Shown here piece by piece: positions 1 to 12,461 of a stretch of DNA of 64,000 nucleotides. The stretch spans positions 32,056,626 through 32,120,625 of the forward strand of contig CM053327.1 in the NCBI GenBank assembly GCA_028583605.1. The letters run 5' to 3'. Position numbers and translations under genes: made by a program. This DNA comes from Dastarcus helophoroides. Taxonomy: Eukaryota > Arthropoda > Insecta > Coleoptera > Bothrideridae. The notes under the pieces were generated by a model. The model had not been told where the DNA came from and did not search any database. It saw nothing but the letters and a program-made list of their open reading frames with translations. The stretch's first letter is position 1. The number at the start of each line of letters is the position of its first letter.

Positions 1-1185
1 AGGGAAATGTTTTGATGAAAGAAATGAGAACTTCTTGCCAGTTTCTAACTTTAATCTCAATGTTTTGTGCTAAGTCAAGCTTAGCCACTTTCTAAGCCAA
101 AAGCGCCTTTTCTTTAGAACAGTAGCCATAGAAGTAGATGTAGTGTTGGAAGGGAAATTCGGCTCAGAAAGTTTCTATGAAATTTGAACAATATTTCTAG
201 TCTATTTTATGACACTGGTTTGAGTTCGAGTGATTGAGTTTGGTATGAGAAAAACAGAAAAACAAACAAAGGAACAAGTTAACAAAGGAAAGAAAGAAAG
301 AGTGAGAGAACGAGATCTGTAAGATTGAATCAACATTTATAAATTTTATTTATTTCGATAAATCACAACTTCATTTCCAAGCTTGAGCTCCATTTTCTCG
401 TAGCATTATCCTTTGGATATTGTTAGCTCAAAGCTTCGACAAAAAAAAACTGTATGCTATGTGAAGTATGCTTGAATTAAGAAGCAACCAAAAACACAAA
501 GAATTGGGGAATAAACAGACACCTGAAAATAGTTTGAGAACCTCTGTGTACAAACTAACCAGCGAACACCCACCGATAATCAGGTACAAAGTTAGCTGCA
601 TTTGGTTTGAAAACCTTCGAGTACAAACTAAATGGCTCAGCTGGGGAAAATATTGCAATTATTAGGGTTAAAATAAACTTTGGGAAATTAATAACCGACG
701 CACCATATACGAGCGAAAGAGTTAGACAAAGAATGTCAAATTACTTGTGCTTAATGAATTCTCTTCATTTTCTAAAGAAATATTTCTCTCGGATCTGTGT
801 CCAGCAAATTTAAACAAGTTGAAACAAACAGGTTCACTTTTATTTTGTTGTATTATGTTTAAGAACACTTGAAAATCACAAACTTGAAATTTTGTCGATT
901 TATTTGTTGACCTATTGTAATAAAACGTTGAGGTCAATTGTTGTTTGAATTTGATAACACTTCCCTGTCGACTCTACGAGCTGGGGTTACAACTTAATGA
1001 AATAAAATAATTTTAAAACACAACGTAGACAAATTGGGTCCGAAAATCGAAAGTAAACTATTCTTCGAAAATTTTTTAAAGATGAGCAAAATTCGACAAT
1101 TTTGAAAAACTATATACAATCACTGGTCACAAACAAACGGCTGGTCACAACCGGCTGGGTCGCTCATCACAGTACCTTTTATTAT
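1..1185. other. Probable intron, nothing recognised
   Basis: AT-rich sequence with a purine-rich run near 250-320 and no repeat or exon that I can identify. The short open frames here have no coding signature. Confidence 0.4.
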
Positions 1186-2900
1186 TATTATTATTATTTT
1201 TTCTTTAAAATTTCGACTTTAAATAAAATTTAGTCTTTCTCTAGCAAGTATAACCGTTTTTATCGAGATGTCGACTTTTATTCTTTAATTCTAGACACTT
1301 TTCTCGAAATTTTCAGTAAGGACTCTCAGACCAGTTTGAGTTTGGAAGTTTCGACTTTTACTTTGAAAACTCAAAATGTTAAGGACTTGAAACTGAGATT
1401 AATTTTGAAAAATTTTTAATCATAAATTTAGATAGCTTTTCCTCAAAATTTAGACTTTTTCCAAGAATGTTAATTGTTTTCTTTAAATTTGGATATTCTT
1501 TCGAGATTGTGAATTAAGATTCAAAATAAAAAATATTATAAAATATTCAAATTCAAATTAGCACTTTTGCATTTGAAATGTAACTTCTGTTAATATTTTT
1601 AGCAAAAATTCGAAATGTTTAATCGAAATGTATATTTTAAGCGTAAAAATAAAAAATCCACAAAAAATGCAATTTCAGTTATTTCTAAATTTCAATTTTT
1701 TATAGAAAAATTGAAATTTCAAAATCAACGACAAATTTTCTGAAAAAAAAACGCGAATTTCAAATTTAAAGACGTAGGAAAAATTTTAGCTGCAGCTAAA
1801 AAGTTCCTGAAGAGATTTAACATTTTGAGAATCGATTTTGGACACAAAGTTCAAGGAGCAAAGGGCCGAACTTTCGAGTTTATACCAGAAGTTTCGCGAA
1901 AACTATTAATATTTAAAAAACACACAATTTCGACTTCTGAAAAAAATATCGCAATTTCAAGGTTAAAGTGGAAATCTTCAGGAAAAAATTAAAGTCTTCA
2001 GATTAAAAATTACTATTTTAGCGTAAACAAAACCGTTGGAAGTTTAAATTAGACATTTTCTAGGATGTCACCATTTATTCTAAAAATTTCGACCCCAATT
2101 TCAAAATTCCAGCTTTAACTTGGAATAAAATGTTATATTTTCCCTGAAATTTGTACATGAAATTTACACAAGGTTAAATTTGAAATACCGAGATTTCAGT
2201 TAAAATTTCAAGAACAAAATCATATCTTGGAATTATAGGAAGTTTTAGGAAGTCGGCAGTGTATAAAATCATAAGAATTTAAAGTTGGGATTTCGAAAAA
2301 AAATTGATATACTAAAAAAAGATGGAATTTGAAAGAAAAAATTGGCGAAAAATCGATAATTTGATTAATAACTTAAAAAAATAGAGATATCAAATTAGGA
2401 AAAGAAAATCAAAATTTAAGGAAACAAATGAATTTGGAGTTTTCTAAAAAAGGTCAAATTTCCAGAAAAGCTTGAATTTGCAAATAAAAGTGTAAAGAAA
2501 GCCCAGCTTTCTTAGCTTGAATGAAAAACACGCTACTGCTTTATTCTAAAATTACAACAGAGGATATATTTTTTTTAACTCGAAATTTTAAGAGGAGAAA
2601 AGAAATATTTTGAGTAATTTCTAGATAAAAGTCGAAATTTCAAAAACAATATCGAAAATTTTGAAAAACGATTCAAGTTGAAATTTTAATTTGGTTTGAA
2701 ATTTTGATAATAAAGTCAATATTCTCTAGAAAATGTGGAAATTGTTAGTTTCTAATATAATTCTTAAACAGAAATGAGAGACTAAAAGTAAACTCTTAAT
2801 TTTGAGATCAAAGTTGCACGGATTTGTGTAAAATTTTGAAAAAGAAATTGAAATTTCTAAGAAATAATTCTAAACTTAAAGGTAAAATAAAAACTTAGAA
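1186..2900. repeat. Degenerate AT-rich repeat (aaatttcga type)
   Basis: Low-complexity sequence built from imperfect copies of words such as gaaatttcga, aaaattt and tcgacttt. The same composition fills most introns and intergenic parts of the window. It has no clean period here. It starts after a short (tta)n run at about 1180. Confidence 0.6.
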
Positions 2901-2901
2901 C

Positions 2902-3052
2902 TTGTTACCGATAGGAATTTTCCCCAAAAATTACAACCTATCCTTGTTTAAGAAGGCGGTTCATCGCTATCTATCTTTGTTTCCGCATCCTACTCGCAGT
3001 GCTTTGAAAGCATAATGGGGTTACTCTTTGCGAGTGGATTAAACTTAAAAAA
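2902..3052 (+). mobile_element. Jockey-like non-LTR element, 3' end only
   Basis: About 150 bp matching the 3' end of the larger copies at 4.4-4.9 kb and 6.2-8.6 kb, including the end of the reverse-transcriptase frame and the tail gcgagtggattaaactt followed by an A run. This is a heavily 5'-truncated insertion, as usual for target-primed reverse transcription. Confidence 0.85.
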
Positions 3053-3405
3053 AAAACTGTTATAAGTACATTAATTCAACGAATCGAAATAAACCGATAT
3101 TTTTCTGGTTTCCGACAAAAATAACGGTTTTTTTTGGTTCAGTTCCGGTTCGAAGCCGTGGTCAGAACGAATCAAAACCTTTAACGGCCACTAACTGTGA
3201 TATTTAGTCTGGGCAATATAGTCTGCCGATCAGCGATCTCTGCGAATGCAGACTGTGGCTCGGTCCTGTCTATTAGAGTTAATTCGCTGATTTGATATGT
3301 GCCATATCCAACTCGTCGAGTAATCCGCTGGTGTATGGCCGGTTATTAGTAAAATTATGGTTATCTCACGGTCGTGAAAGTTCAATGACATGCGATAGAT
3401 CTTAC
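3053..3405. other. Intron or 3' flank, nothing recognised
   Basis: Mixed-composition sequence between a retroelement tail and exon 8 of the PDZ gene. No splice acceptor with coding follow-up was found. Confidence 0.35.
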
Positions 3406-3695
3406 TTCATTTTCTTCTCGTATCATAGGAGGGGCGGCATGAGCGTTGGAGGCTTCTTCTTCTTTTCCATCAAACACCACCCCCTTCCATTTTTTCATAT
3501 TGGTGTCGTCCTGATTGGAAGACTTGGATGATTTGTCTTCGGCTTTGTCGGTACCGCAAGGCGGATGAGCAGATTGATAAGCTGGATTTTTATGACTAAA
3601 ACCCGGGTTATCTAAAGGAATGTGTGGCATGCTGGCTGGTTCTTTAGGATAATTGTCATCGCTTTCCAATTCCGTGCTTTTCACATTGTCATTCC
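3406..3695 (-). CDS. PDZ scaffold gene, exon 8 (last found)
   Basis: Codes for residues 519-615, entering in phase 1 (acceptor ttccag|GGAATG) and leaving in phase 0 at a good donor (GAA|gtaaga). The translation is rich in Pro, Ser, Lys and Asp and has no recognised domain. If the donor is used, more exons lie to the left of this window. If it is not used, the frame stops after only six more codons (stop near 3382), giving a possible alternative end. I did not find a further exon between 1 and 3400. Confidence 0.85.
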
Positions 3696-4404
3696 CTGGA
3701 AGGTAAGCACAATAAGGAAATGCAGAATTGCGGCAGTTTGTAAAAAATTAGTGATTACACAGGTCAGCAACAAAAATGCTGTCTAGATATTTGCAACTGA
3801 TTTCTAATATTTAGGTGTTTTAAAAGTTTTCAGTTCAGTTTTTTTAACTAAAAAAATACTCAAAAAATTCCATAACGTCAGGTTATTTTTCAAAACGCAA
3901 AATTTTATTATAAAAAAAGTTTTTTTGGGCTAACTTGAATTCATAAATAATAGCTACAATTTTATTTTGATTACTGCTTTTAAATGTGTACACGCCATAA
4001 CTATTATTAATTTCTAAATAAGGAACACCCTGTGTGAGTTAAATTAAGAAACATAAAGACGTTGTAACCTGAACGTGCGTGCCCCGAAAGTGTAGAAATT
4101 GGCAATTACGTGTTAACTCGTCATTGTTTTATAGATCTTAGTTCAATATAGTGCAATGTCGTCTGTGTGAAAGTGTGTGAACTCTTCTGACCGTTTCTGT
4201 TATATTTCTGGCGAATATATGGTATTAAAGCATCTGCGACTTTTAGAGAAGGTTTATTGGGAAAATAACTGCAATACTGATGAACCACCAAATACCTATC
4301 TTTTTATCATAATATCATTTTGGCTGTGGACCTCCAATAGCACATTTGTGAATTTTAGAGAATTTTTCGTGACCAAATAATTAAAATACTGATGAACTAT
4401 TAAA

Positions 4405-4885
4405 ACGGTTGTTTGGAGTTCAGCCCCAAAGCACACTTTAGCTCTTTTGGATTCAACTCAAAGAAGAGAGATTCGCCTAATTGATAACGAGAGTTTGACC
4501 GATTCTCTGGAAATACTAGAGCACAGGCGTATGGTTGGTGACTTGTCTCTTGTGTACAAGTACTGTCATGGAAGATGCTCGCAGGAACTAATAGGATTTA
4601 TCCCCCCAAGGGCAAGATTTTTGAGGCGTACTAGACATTCGGAAACAGCAAATTCCTGTGCGGCCCAGCTTGTGTGAGGACTTCTGTCTAGGGAGACTCT
4701 TTTTTCTATAGAACTTCCAAGTTATGGAACTTGTTACCGAAAGGAATTTTCCCCAAAAATTACAACCTATCCTTGTTTAAGAAGGCGGTTTATCGCCATC
4801 TATCCCTGTTTCCGAATCCTACTCGCAATGCTTTGAAAGCATAATGCGGTTACCCTTTGCGAGTGGATTAAACTTAAAAAAAAAG
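4405..4885 (+). mobile_element. Jockey-like element, 3' part of ORF2 and tail
   Basis: Frame 4447-4677 reads QRREIRLIDNESLTDSLEIL, LEHRRMVGDLSLVYKYCHGR and CSQELIGFIPPRARFLRRT, which is the C-terminal region after the reverse-transcriptase domain in jockey/CR1-like elements. It is followed by the shared 3' tail ending in an A run at about 4875-4883. The 5' truncation is near 4405, within the motif that reads VWSSAP in the longer copy. It splits the pseudogene described at 4156-8790. Confidence 0.85.
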
Positions 4886-6180
4886 TTAATATTACGGATT
4901 TTGTAAAAAAAGTATACTTCGTGTATTTTGGCTTAAAACTTGGAGATCAGGATAAAGTCTGGGCACCTCATAAAGTCTGCAAACGATGCGTTGAAGACTT
5001 TCGAAATTGGTTTAAGGGCAAGAAAAAAGCTTTCCGATATGCGATTCCTATGTTATGGCGCGAGCAAAAGAACCATAGTGATGATTGTTACTTTTGTTCG
5101 TGTAATGTGAAAGGGTACAATTCAAAACGGAAGCCGCCCGTTTCATAATACAATCTGCAATCAGCTATTCGTCCCATTCCTCATGGGACCGAAATACCAG
5201 TGCCCAAGGTCCCTGCTAACTTGGAAGAGATTCCAAGTTCTGATAAAGATGGTGCTGTATCTGAACCCGATGACAAGTCAAGTTTTGAATTTGAAGATGA
5301 CATCAGTCCCAGGGCGAGCCAAATAATTTGGTAAGAGACTTGAATCTTCCCAAAAACGCTGCTGAGTTGCTTGGATCAAGGCTCAAAAGCAGAAACTTAC
5401 TTTTGCAGGGAGTGTCTTCCTCCTGGTTTAGATATCGTGAGAAGCAATTCACTTCCTACTTTGCCCAAGAGGACGAATTGGTTTATTGTACCAAGATTGA
5501 AGGTTGGATGGATACATTTAAAATCTCATACTACCCAGCACAGTGACGTATTATCACAGATTCTTCAAAGAGAAGCCTTAAAGTAGTTCTGTGTCACAAT
5601 AGCGGTTTCTATGCTTCCATTCCTGTCGGTCATTCCGTAGATCTCATGGAAACCTACATGAACTTGGATCTGGTTCTTGGTAAATTAAAATATAAATACC
5701 ACGGTTGGCAAGTGTGCGGTAATTTCAAAATCTTGGGCATGTCGCTCGGACAAGAACTAAGTTTACCAAATTCCCTTGCTTTTTGTGTCTATGGGATAGT
5801 AGAGACCGAACAAATCACTGGACTAAAAAGTGTTGGCCTCCGAGGGAGCTTAAATTTGGCGAAAAGAATGTCCTGCATGAAACCTTGGTGCCTCCTCATA
5901 AAGTTCTTCTACCACCGCTTCACATAAAGCTGGGGTTGATAAAGCAATTGGTAAAGTCATTTCTATGAGATGGGAATTGCTTCAAATATTTAATATTAAA
6001 GTGTCCAGGCCCCTCGAAGGCAAAGTTTTCGTTGGACCAGATATTAGATGACTTATGCCTGATCCACAATTCATCACAACCATGACGGATTAAAGAGAAG
6101 AGTGGAATGCCTTTAAAGATGCCATAGAGAAATGTTTAGGCAATAACTACAAACAAATCGTCAAAAGAATGTTAAAAGCA

Positions 6181-8620
6181 TTTTTTTTTTAAAGTTTAAT
6201 CCACTCGCAAAGGGCAACCCCTATTATGCTTTCAAATCACTGCGAGTAGAATGCGGAAACAACGATAGATGGCGATGAACAGCCTTCTGAAGCAAGGATA
6301 GGTTGTAATTGTTGGGGAAAATTCCTTTCATTAACAAGTTCCATAACTAGAAAGTTCTGTAGAAAAAAGAGTCTCCGTAGATAGAAGTCCTCACTGTGTC
6401 AAGCTGGACCGCACAGGAATTTGCTGTCTCCGACTGTTCAGTACACCTCAAGAATCTTGCCCTTGGGGGGATCAATCCTATTAGTTCCTGCGAGCATCTT
6501 TCATGATAGATAGAAAAGAGACAAGTCACCAACCATACACCTGTGCTCTAGTGTTTTGAGAGAATCGGTCAGACTCTCGTCATCAATGAGGCGAATCGCT
6601 CTTCTTTGAATTGAATCCAAGAGAGCTTAAGTGTGGTTTGGGGCTGAACTCCAAACATGAGAACAGTATTCGAGTGTTGGCCTAACTTGAGCTTTGTATA
6701 GTGTTACCAGCTGATGAGATGTGAAGTACTTTTTAGCTCTAAAAAGAAAGCCTAGCTTCTGAGAGGCGGATTTGGCAATGGCGCGCACATGATCGTCCCA
6801 AGAGAAGTTAGTGCTCGCATTCACTTATAGGATAGATAGATTAGATTCCATCGGAAGGATTTTACCGTCCATAAGTATGTTTGTTGCATTATCCCTTGAT
6901 GTTTTCTTAGAGAAAACCGCGGCCTGAGTTTTTGCAGCGTTGAAGTCGACCAAATGGTTCTTACCCCATTCCAGAATAATCTCGAGATCCCGATTAATCG
7001 TCTGCATCTGCTGTTCCCTTAGTTGATCTGAAGCAGCGATAGATAATGGTTTGTCGGAGAAAAAAGATGACACAAGGTTACTATCATCTGCATAGCTGTA
7101 TATAGGATTGGAAGTCGAAGCTAAGAGATCGTTTATGTGTAACAGAAATAAAGTAGGAGACAGAACAGAGCCCTGAGGCACCCATGCGTTAATCGCAAAT
7201 GTATCGGACGACGTCCCGAAGAGATCTGTCAGCGATAAAATTGGTTATCAAATAACAGAGTCCAGGAGGAAGACCATAAAATGTTAATTTGGTGAGAAGA
7301 GATCGGTGCCAGACTTTGTCGAAAGTCTTTGAGATATCCAATGCCACAATCCTAGCCTTACCATGTTTTTCCATAGCTGAATTACAGATATGAGTAACAT
7401 ATGCCAGTAGATGGCCAGTGGAACGTTGTTGTCTAAAACCGTATTGCTTGTCGAAGATGATTTTATTTTCCTCCAGATATTTGAGAATCTCGATGTTGAT
7501 AACCTTTTCCATCACTTTAGATATAACGGGTAACAAAGATATAGGGCGATAGTTGTTAGCCAGATTCCTTTTTCCCTTTTTAGGGACATGCTGCACTCTA
7601 GCAGATTTCCAGATGTTAGGGAATACACCTTTGTTGTAAGAGAGTGTGAACAATTTGCTTAGGACAGGAGTCAACTCTGGGGCGCACTTCTTAAGACCAA
7701 TAGCGGGAATACCATCAAGGCCAGAAGCTTTCGAGCTCAAGGATAATCTCCCTGATTGTGCGTTGTCTGAAAACAACTTCAGGCATCGAAGTGTCAACCT
7801 TAGGAAGAATAGGAGATTCTGTGTTTCGAGAATCAAGATTGGAATTTTTAGCAAACATTAAGGCTAAGATGTCAGCTTTTTCCTTGGAGGTAGTAGCAAT
7901 ATTGCTATTTTCGTCGAGTATAGGTGAAAAATTTAAAGGTGTAAAATTCTTTCCAATCGACTTTGCAAATCCCCAAAAGAACCTGGAACCGTTGGGACAG
8001 TTGACAAGCCTCTGGCGCATTTTACGGTCGAAATCACCTTTTGCCTAGTCAATAACCTGTTTACAAGAATTTCGTGCATCTACGAGTCTCGACTGAGGGA
8101 TTATTTCGCCAACGACGATATGCGTGATTTTTGCAGGAGACAGCCCGAGCACATTTTTTACTGAACCAAGATTTACTGGAGGCAGACTTCTTTTGGGAGT
8201 GGGGAATTGAGCATTCCATACCAATTAGGATAGTTTCCATGATGGATTCGGCGACTAAGGAAGGGTTGTCTGAGTTAAAGCAGACTTCCTGCCATGGGAA
8301 AGATGCAAAGAAGTCTCTTAATTCTTCCCAGTTCGCAGAGTTAAAGTGCCAAATCCCCACGGGACTGGTCTGGGAAGGAGGTGGTACATGAAGCGCGCGA
8401 GAGGCTGCTACAAGTTTGTGATCCGAATTTCCAAGCGGTGATGTCACAGAGATTTTATACGAATTTGGTGAATTTGTGAGTAAGTAGATTAGGTTGATGA
8501 GTATCTACATCAGGAATTCTTGTGGATTCCTCAACTAATTGCGATAGTCCACAAGTGATGGCGAAAGCCTCTGCCACCAGGAAGACACCATAAGCTTTAG
8601 GTTGCCCTAAAGAGTTTAAA
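6181..8620 (-). mobile_element. Jockey-like non-LTR retrotransposon, 5'-truncated and broken
   Basis: Minus-strand element with its A tail at 6181-6191 (plus-strand T run). From 5' to 3' it shows the end of an AP-type endonuclease (8447-8061; GNSDH carries the catalytic SDH motif), a linker (8020-7715), and reverse transcriptase (7854-6825). The latter includes ASGLDGIP, YRPISLLPVISKVMEKV, YGFRQQRSTGHLL, DISKTFDKVWH, MPQGSVLSP and the catalytic YADD at about 7100. A C-terminal region follows (6824-6347). At least four frame breaks make it inactive. Flanking words gttaaaagca (about 6170-6180) and gtttaaaagtaca (about 8619-8631) look like an imperfect target-site duplication inside the interrupted pseudogene. 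Confidence 0.9.
7189..7854 (-). pseudogene. Reverse transcriptase, N-terminal and palm part (relic)
   Basis: Longest intact piece of the reverse-transcriptase frame in the 6.2-8.6 kb element. It holds the fingers and first catalytic aspartate (DISKTFDKV). The frame breaks before the YADD box, which is read in the next piece (7181-6825, beginning MPQGSVLSPTLF). A working copy would copy its own RNA at a nicked target. Confidence 0.85.
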
Positions 8621-8879
8621 AGTACATTTTTTTCATTCCCACCTCGACTATTTCCCAGAAAATTTAGGAGACGTGAGTGAAGAGCAAGGTGAACGATTTC
8701 TCCAAGATATTAAGGAGATGGAAAAAAGATATCAGAGAAGATGATGGCAGACTACTGTTGGACCCTTCAGAGAGACCTTCCAGATGCTTCTCACAAGCGA
8801 AAATGTACCAAAAGGAGTCTCATTGGGAAAAACAAATGTATTTAGTGCTAACAAATGTGTTTAGTGTTTACTAATTAAT

Positions 8880-9166
8880 GTATTTTAGATACAAAAATAA
8901 GTTTTGTTACGCAATTACAAATTAAAAAAAATGGTTAATCTTTTATCTTTTATTTTAAGATGATAACTTGTTTAACGTGGATACCTATATTGTCAGAAAA
9001 CTATGAAAGTCATTTTCGGATTCAGCACACCCAAAAACATGAGAATTATACAAAAAATCGAAAGAGTTCTCAATTTTATTTTATTTTTTTGCAGACCTGT
9101 GTTATTAATTAATAGTATTTAATCAAAGGCGTTGAAAAATTAATAAAATATATAAATAGGACTTAC
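8880..9166. other. PDZ-gene intron, AT-rich
   Basis: No repeat or exon recognised. It contains the donor side of exon 7. Confidence 0.4.
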
Positions 9167-9594
9167 CTAAATTATATGTTAAATTGGGAGCATCTAACAC
9201 TTCAGCATCTAAGTTATTGAGTTCGTACGCATTGTGAGCTAATGAAAAATTAAATCTAGGTTTCCTAGCCGCTACTGGGGTTTGGTTTGGATTATATAAC
9301 TCTAATGAACTCGGCCTCGACGGTCGATCCCCATCTTCTGTGTCCACAATGAACAATGAATTGTAAGGATCATCATCGTATGGGCGCGAACACTGTTGCA
9401 ACAGGCCTTCATGAAACTCTTCCTCGCTCATTGTGTATTTATTTGCATTATTTTGGGAAGCATCGGATGGGCAGGGCTGACGTCGCAGTTTCCTTGGCGA
9501 TGTTACCGGCGATTGGGATCTTCTACTTGCCTCTTGATTACCAGGTATCAGTTTTCTAACAGCAATATCATTTAGCATATCAACCGCTTCTTGC
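9167..9594 (-). CDS. PDZ scaffold gene, exon 7 (linker)
   Basis: Codes for residues 376-518 plus one base, entering in phase 2 (acceptor ttcacag|GC) and leaving in phase 1 (donor TTAG|gtaagt). The protein is polar and Ser/Arg/Asp-rich, with stretches such as RRSQSPVTSPRKLRR that look like phosphorylation sites and an acidic patch YDDDPYNSLFIVDTEDGD. No known domain was seen. It is the longest exon of the gene. Base composition is clearly less AT-rich than the surrounding intron sequence, which supports coding. Confidence 0.88.
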
Positions 9595-9984
9595 CTGTGA
9601 AAAAAAGATGAACAAAAATTCATTAAACATTACAATAAACAATCATCTTCAAAGTAAAGTATTCTTTACTCTTTGCACCCCCTGTCCCATGTGATCAAGC
9701 TAATATTAAGCTGGGAGACTTCTTGCAATTTATGTTGTTTTTTCAGGGACTTATGTCACAAGTATCGAAATATTTCAAATAATGAAAGGGACCAAAGTGC
9801 ACTTTTCGATGAATTTTGTTGACAAAACATATATAGCAAAGGTTTTCAGAAAAAAATCTGAGCGCAATATAAAAACAATAATGAAGTGTGTTCCAAGCAT
9901 TTATTAACTCTTTAACTACGGAAATATTTTCACACAATTGTACATAGAAACGCAAAAATGAATGCTGAAAAAGTAACTGTAAAT

Positions 9985-10882
9985 GTAGGTAGGGGCGGCT
10001 GGGGTATTGTGGGTCGCCTTTTTGTGTTGGTTAAAAACTGACAAAAAAATATTTTTTTCTGAAAATTTCAAAGCTTGAATTTGTAGTACACTAATAATCT
10101 CTCTTTGGGTCGCAGCAGTTTGGTCAAATTGTATTAAATTATACAACTTATAACAGTGGGCGCAAAAATTGCATTTTTGCGATTTTGAAAAATGTCGGGG
10201 AATTACGGACCACTTTGTAAATCGATTAATAATGAAAAAATGTAGTAGAGAAATCTTCTTGTTTTTGATTCAGAATGGCAGAAGATCTATTATGAAAGAG
10301 AAACAAAGTAAAGTGGAGTGACAAATGGCAATGAAAATCAGTTCGAAACAAAATTATTATTTTACCAAAAAACTACTAGAAGTTGCCGAAAAATAATGCT
10401 GTGCTGAAAATTTCCATGAATTATATGCATCAAATACACGAAATTAGCTTGTGAAATGTAAAGAATTGAGTGATCCATAATTCCACGACAAAAGTGGTCC
10501 GTAATTCCCCGAAACTCATTTTTTACAATAAGGCAGCATATGAGTAACACAACGCAAACTTAATGCAAAACTTTGTTTCTGTCGAAGACTTAAGGTTCCA
10601 TGAATATTATGAAAATATATCTGAGTCGGTTCTCGAAAGGTATGGTCAAATTAGAGGAAAATCTAATGTGAAAAAAAATAATTTTGAAGTATCCCATTTC
10701 TATTTGGTATTGAAGCGAGGTAACGGTTCGTGTACACAAGTCGAGTACTGAAGGGAAAATGAGCTTAACATGAGGCTAGCCGACGACAGTTATTTGTAGC
10801 TGTCAACCACTATTAGAGAAAAAAAATATGAAGCTGGTCCTCAATTCCCCGAGGTCCAGAATACCCCAGTCTCCCCTACTTT
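9985..10882. mobile_element. TIR element (DNA transposon relic or MITE), about 0.9 kb
   Basis: The left end reads gtaggggcggctggggtatt (about 9988) and the right end is its near inverse, aataccccagtctcccctac (10859-10878). Inner parts are also inverted: ggggaattacggaccac near 10184 and gtggtccgtaattcccc near 10495. No transposase frame was recognised; the small plus-strand frame 10563-10751 matches nothing I know. No clear target duplication was seen, so the superfamily is left open. Confidence 0.7.
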
Positions 10883-11695
10883 TAATAGGAACGAAGTGTG
10901 ACATGATTTTATGACAGAATAGTCAATTAGTAACACCTCATCCTAGCCTAATTTTTTAAATTGCTTATTGACGACACTCGTACCACGCAGAAGAGTCGTT
11001 GTGCCACGTCTTGTATTGACGACAGCCGCAGTTAAAGATTTAAAGGTGTTTTTCCTTAGAATTTAATTAACAAAAAAAACAACATTTAAATTATTCCCAA
11101 AGTTCCACTGCCTTGGATGGCACGTAAGAAGTTTTCCGAAAGGTTTGGTTTTTATTTCAGATTCGACTTTCTGACTGTTTACCAAAATTCGTCTTTCTTT
11201 CCAAAGTTCAAATTTAATCTGAAAATTCAATTCTTTGGTTCATGCAGTTAACTGAAGGTTAACGGAAGGTTTTTTCCTTCAATTTTTAAAAACTGAGTGT
11301 TGTCCCCCCCTCTCTTTCATGAACGAAATCCTGCCCTATGCCCACGTATGGAATATTTAGAGGATTATCATTCTTGGATACAAAAGTGATGTTGCCGAGT
11401 CTCTAACCAATTTTTGGTTATTGTTTTTCAAATTTCCAGTTTATATGCCGCCATAAATTAGTAAAATATATGACAAATATGGTAAGGAATATTAAATGCC
11501 GACATTTTTACAGGTTTGTTTTCAGTGGCAACTGGATACTAACTTAGTTTCCGTTACTTTGCAGCTAGTTATTTTACTCCGAAAACTTTTGTTACATACG
11601 TTATTCCACCTTATAGGAGTTTTCTTAGATTTCTTTTTCAGTTAATAATAAATAGCGGAATTACAAAATTATATTCAATAACTTTACACTTAATT
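10883..11695. other. PDZ-gene intron, nothing recognised
   Basis: AT-rich unique-looking sequence with no exon or repeat that I can support. Confidence 0.4.
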
Positions 11696-12076
11696 AGGGT
11701 CACCTTCAGATATAACGAACTCTGCCATGTAATCAACGTATAAGGAATAAAATTATAAGAAAGTATGTATTTCTTAAAAAATTCCCTTGGTTCAAAATTG
11801 AAATACTAATCTTGTCCCTTGAAACCAAGAAAAATTAAAAAACACAACAGAGGTTGCTCTAACGCGTTTTGATAGCAAAGCTACCATCTTCAGGGAGATA
11901 CTGGTTTTTTTAGTTTCAGGGGACAAGATTTCTATTTTAATTTTTGAAGATAACCAAGGACTAGTCCGTTCCACCAAAAAAAAAAAAATGTATTTCTTGT
12001 TCGTTTATAATGAACGTTCGGTTGTAGCGAACTATTTAAAGATTCCTTTGGTGGTTTCTTATATCCAAAGTTGACT
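11696..12076. mobile_element. Pogo/Tigger-like MITE, split by a nested foldback element
   Basis: The left end contains cagatataacgaac (about 11706) and the right end contains the inverse-type word cttatatccaaagttgac (12059-12075). The right part, read on the minus strand, matches the start of the intact copy at 43528-43672 (gtca..t.ggatata, then accacc). Terminal words of the kind ggatataacgaac are typical of pogo/Tigger non-autonomous elements. The middle is occupied by a foldback element (11776-11987). Confidence 0.6.
11776..11987. mobile_element. Foldback family FBH, copy 1
   Basis: Inverted arms containing cttgtccc..gaaaccaag on the left and its inverse, tttcaggggacaag, on the right. The right side continues into ccaaggactagtccgttcc and an A run of about 12. 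It is flanked by an 11-bp target duplication, atgtatttctt (11765-11775 and 11988-11998), which interrupts the pogo-like MITE. The A-tailed end plus long duplication points to retroposition. The hammerhead-like core on the minus strand is damaged here (GAAA reads AAAA). Confidence 0.75.
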
Positions 12077-12179
12077 ATAACTTAAAACTATAAAATCGCC
12101 TTTTAAAGTCTCCGAATGAATAATTTTTTTTTAGATTATGACTATGACTTTTTTTTAGATTAACTTTAAATTTTTTTAC

Positions 12180-12361
12180 CGTAGGTGAGGTTTTTTGGCA
12201 GAGGAAAATGATGCTCGTGGAGTTGTTTCCGTGGGAGATAACGCAGCCACAGGAGTTTGTGCAGCATCCCGATACAACCTTAACTTGACTACATCACCAC
12301 ATTGTCTCAGAAATTGTACCGCTTGCTCGTGGCTCATGGAAGATATTTCCACATCGTTGAC
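12180..12361 (-). CDS. PDZ scaffold gene, exon 6 (second half of PDZ2)
   Basis: Codes for residues 316-375 plus two bases. It completes PDZ2: VNDVEISSMS, helix alpha-B HEQAVQFLRQ, and the last strand DVVKLRLYR. His326 sits at the alpha-B1 position, which is the signature of class I PDZ domains (ligand tail S/T-X-hydrophobic). A Ser/Thr-rich stretch follows. The acceptor is attttacag|GTC (phase 0) and the donor is CTACG|gtaaaa (phase 2). Phase 2 matches exon 7. Confidence 0.92.
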
Positions 12362-12461
12362 CTGTAAAATCGTAGAGTTAAGCAGAATGTACATAGGATG
12401 AGTTTACTCTTCTTTGGGGTTAAAGACTCAAGCCTCTGCATTCCATTTTTTATGAAAGCTG

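Larger units (their letters stand above)
4156..8790 (+). pseudogene. Decayed copy of a multi-copy insect protein family, split by insertions
   Basis: Three blocks on the plus strand belong to one broken protein. Block 1 is 4156-4245 (MSSV, then a stop, then KCVNSSDRFCYISGEY). Block 2 is 4890-6180, which reads DFVKKVYFVYFGLKLGDQDK, HKVCKRCVEDF and HSDDCYFCSCNVKGY, then several frames with matching pieces such as LPPLHIKLGLIKQ. Block 3 is 8623-8790 (HSHLDYFPENLGDVSEEQGE). Cys pairs suggest zinc binding near the N-terminus. I recognise the layout as an uncharacterised family present in many copies in insects, but I cannot name a function. Stops and frameshifts are frequent. Jockey-like insertions separate the blocks, at about 4405-4885 and 6181-8620. 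Confidence 0.65.

Noticed and set aside
1..3400. Further exons of the PDZ gene
   Set aside because: Acceptor-like sites exist but none is followed by a convincing coding stretch in the required phase.
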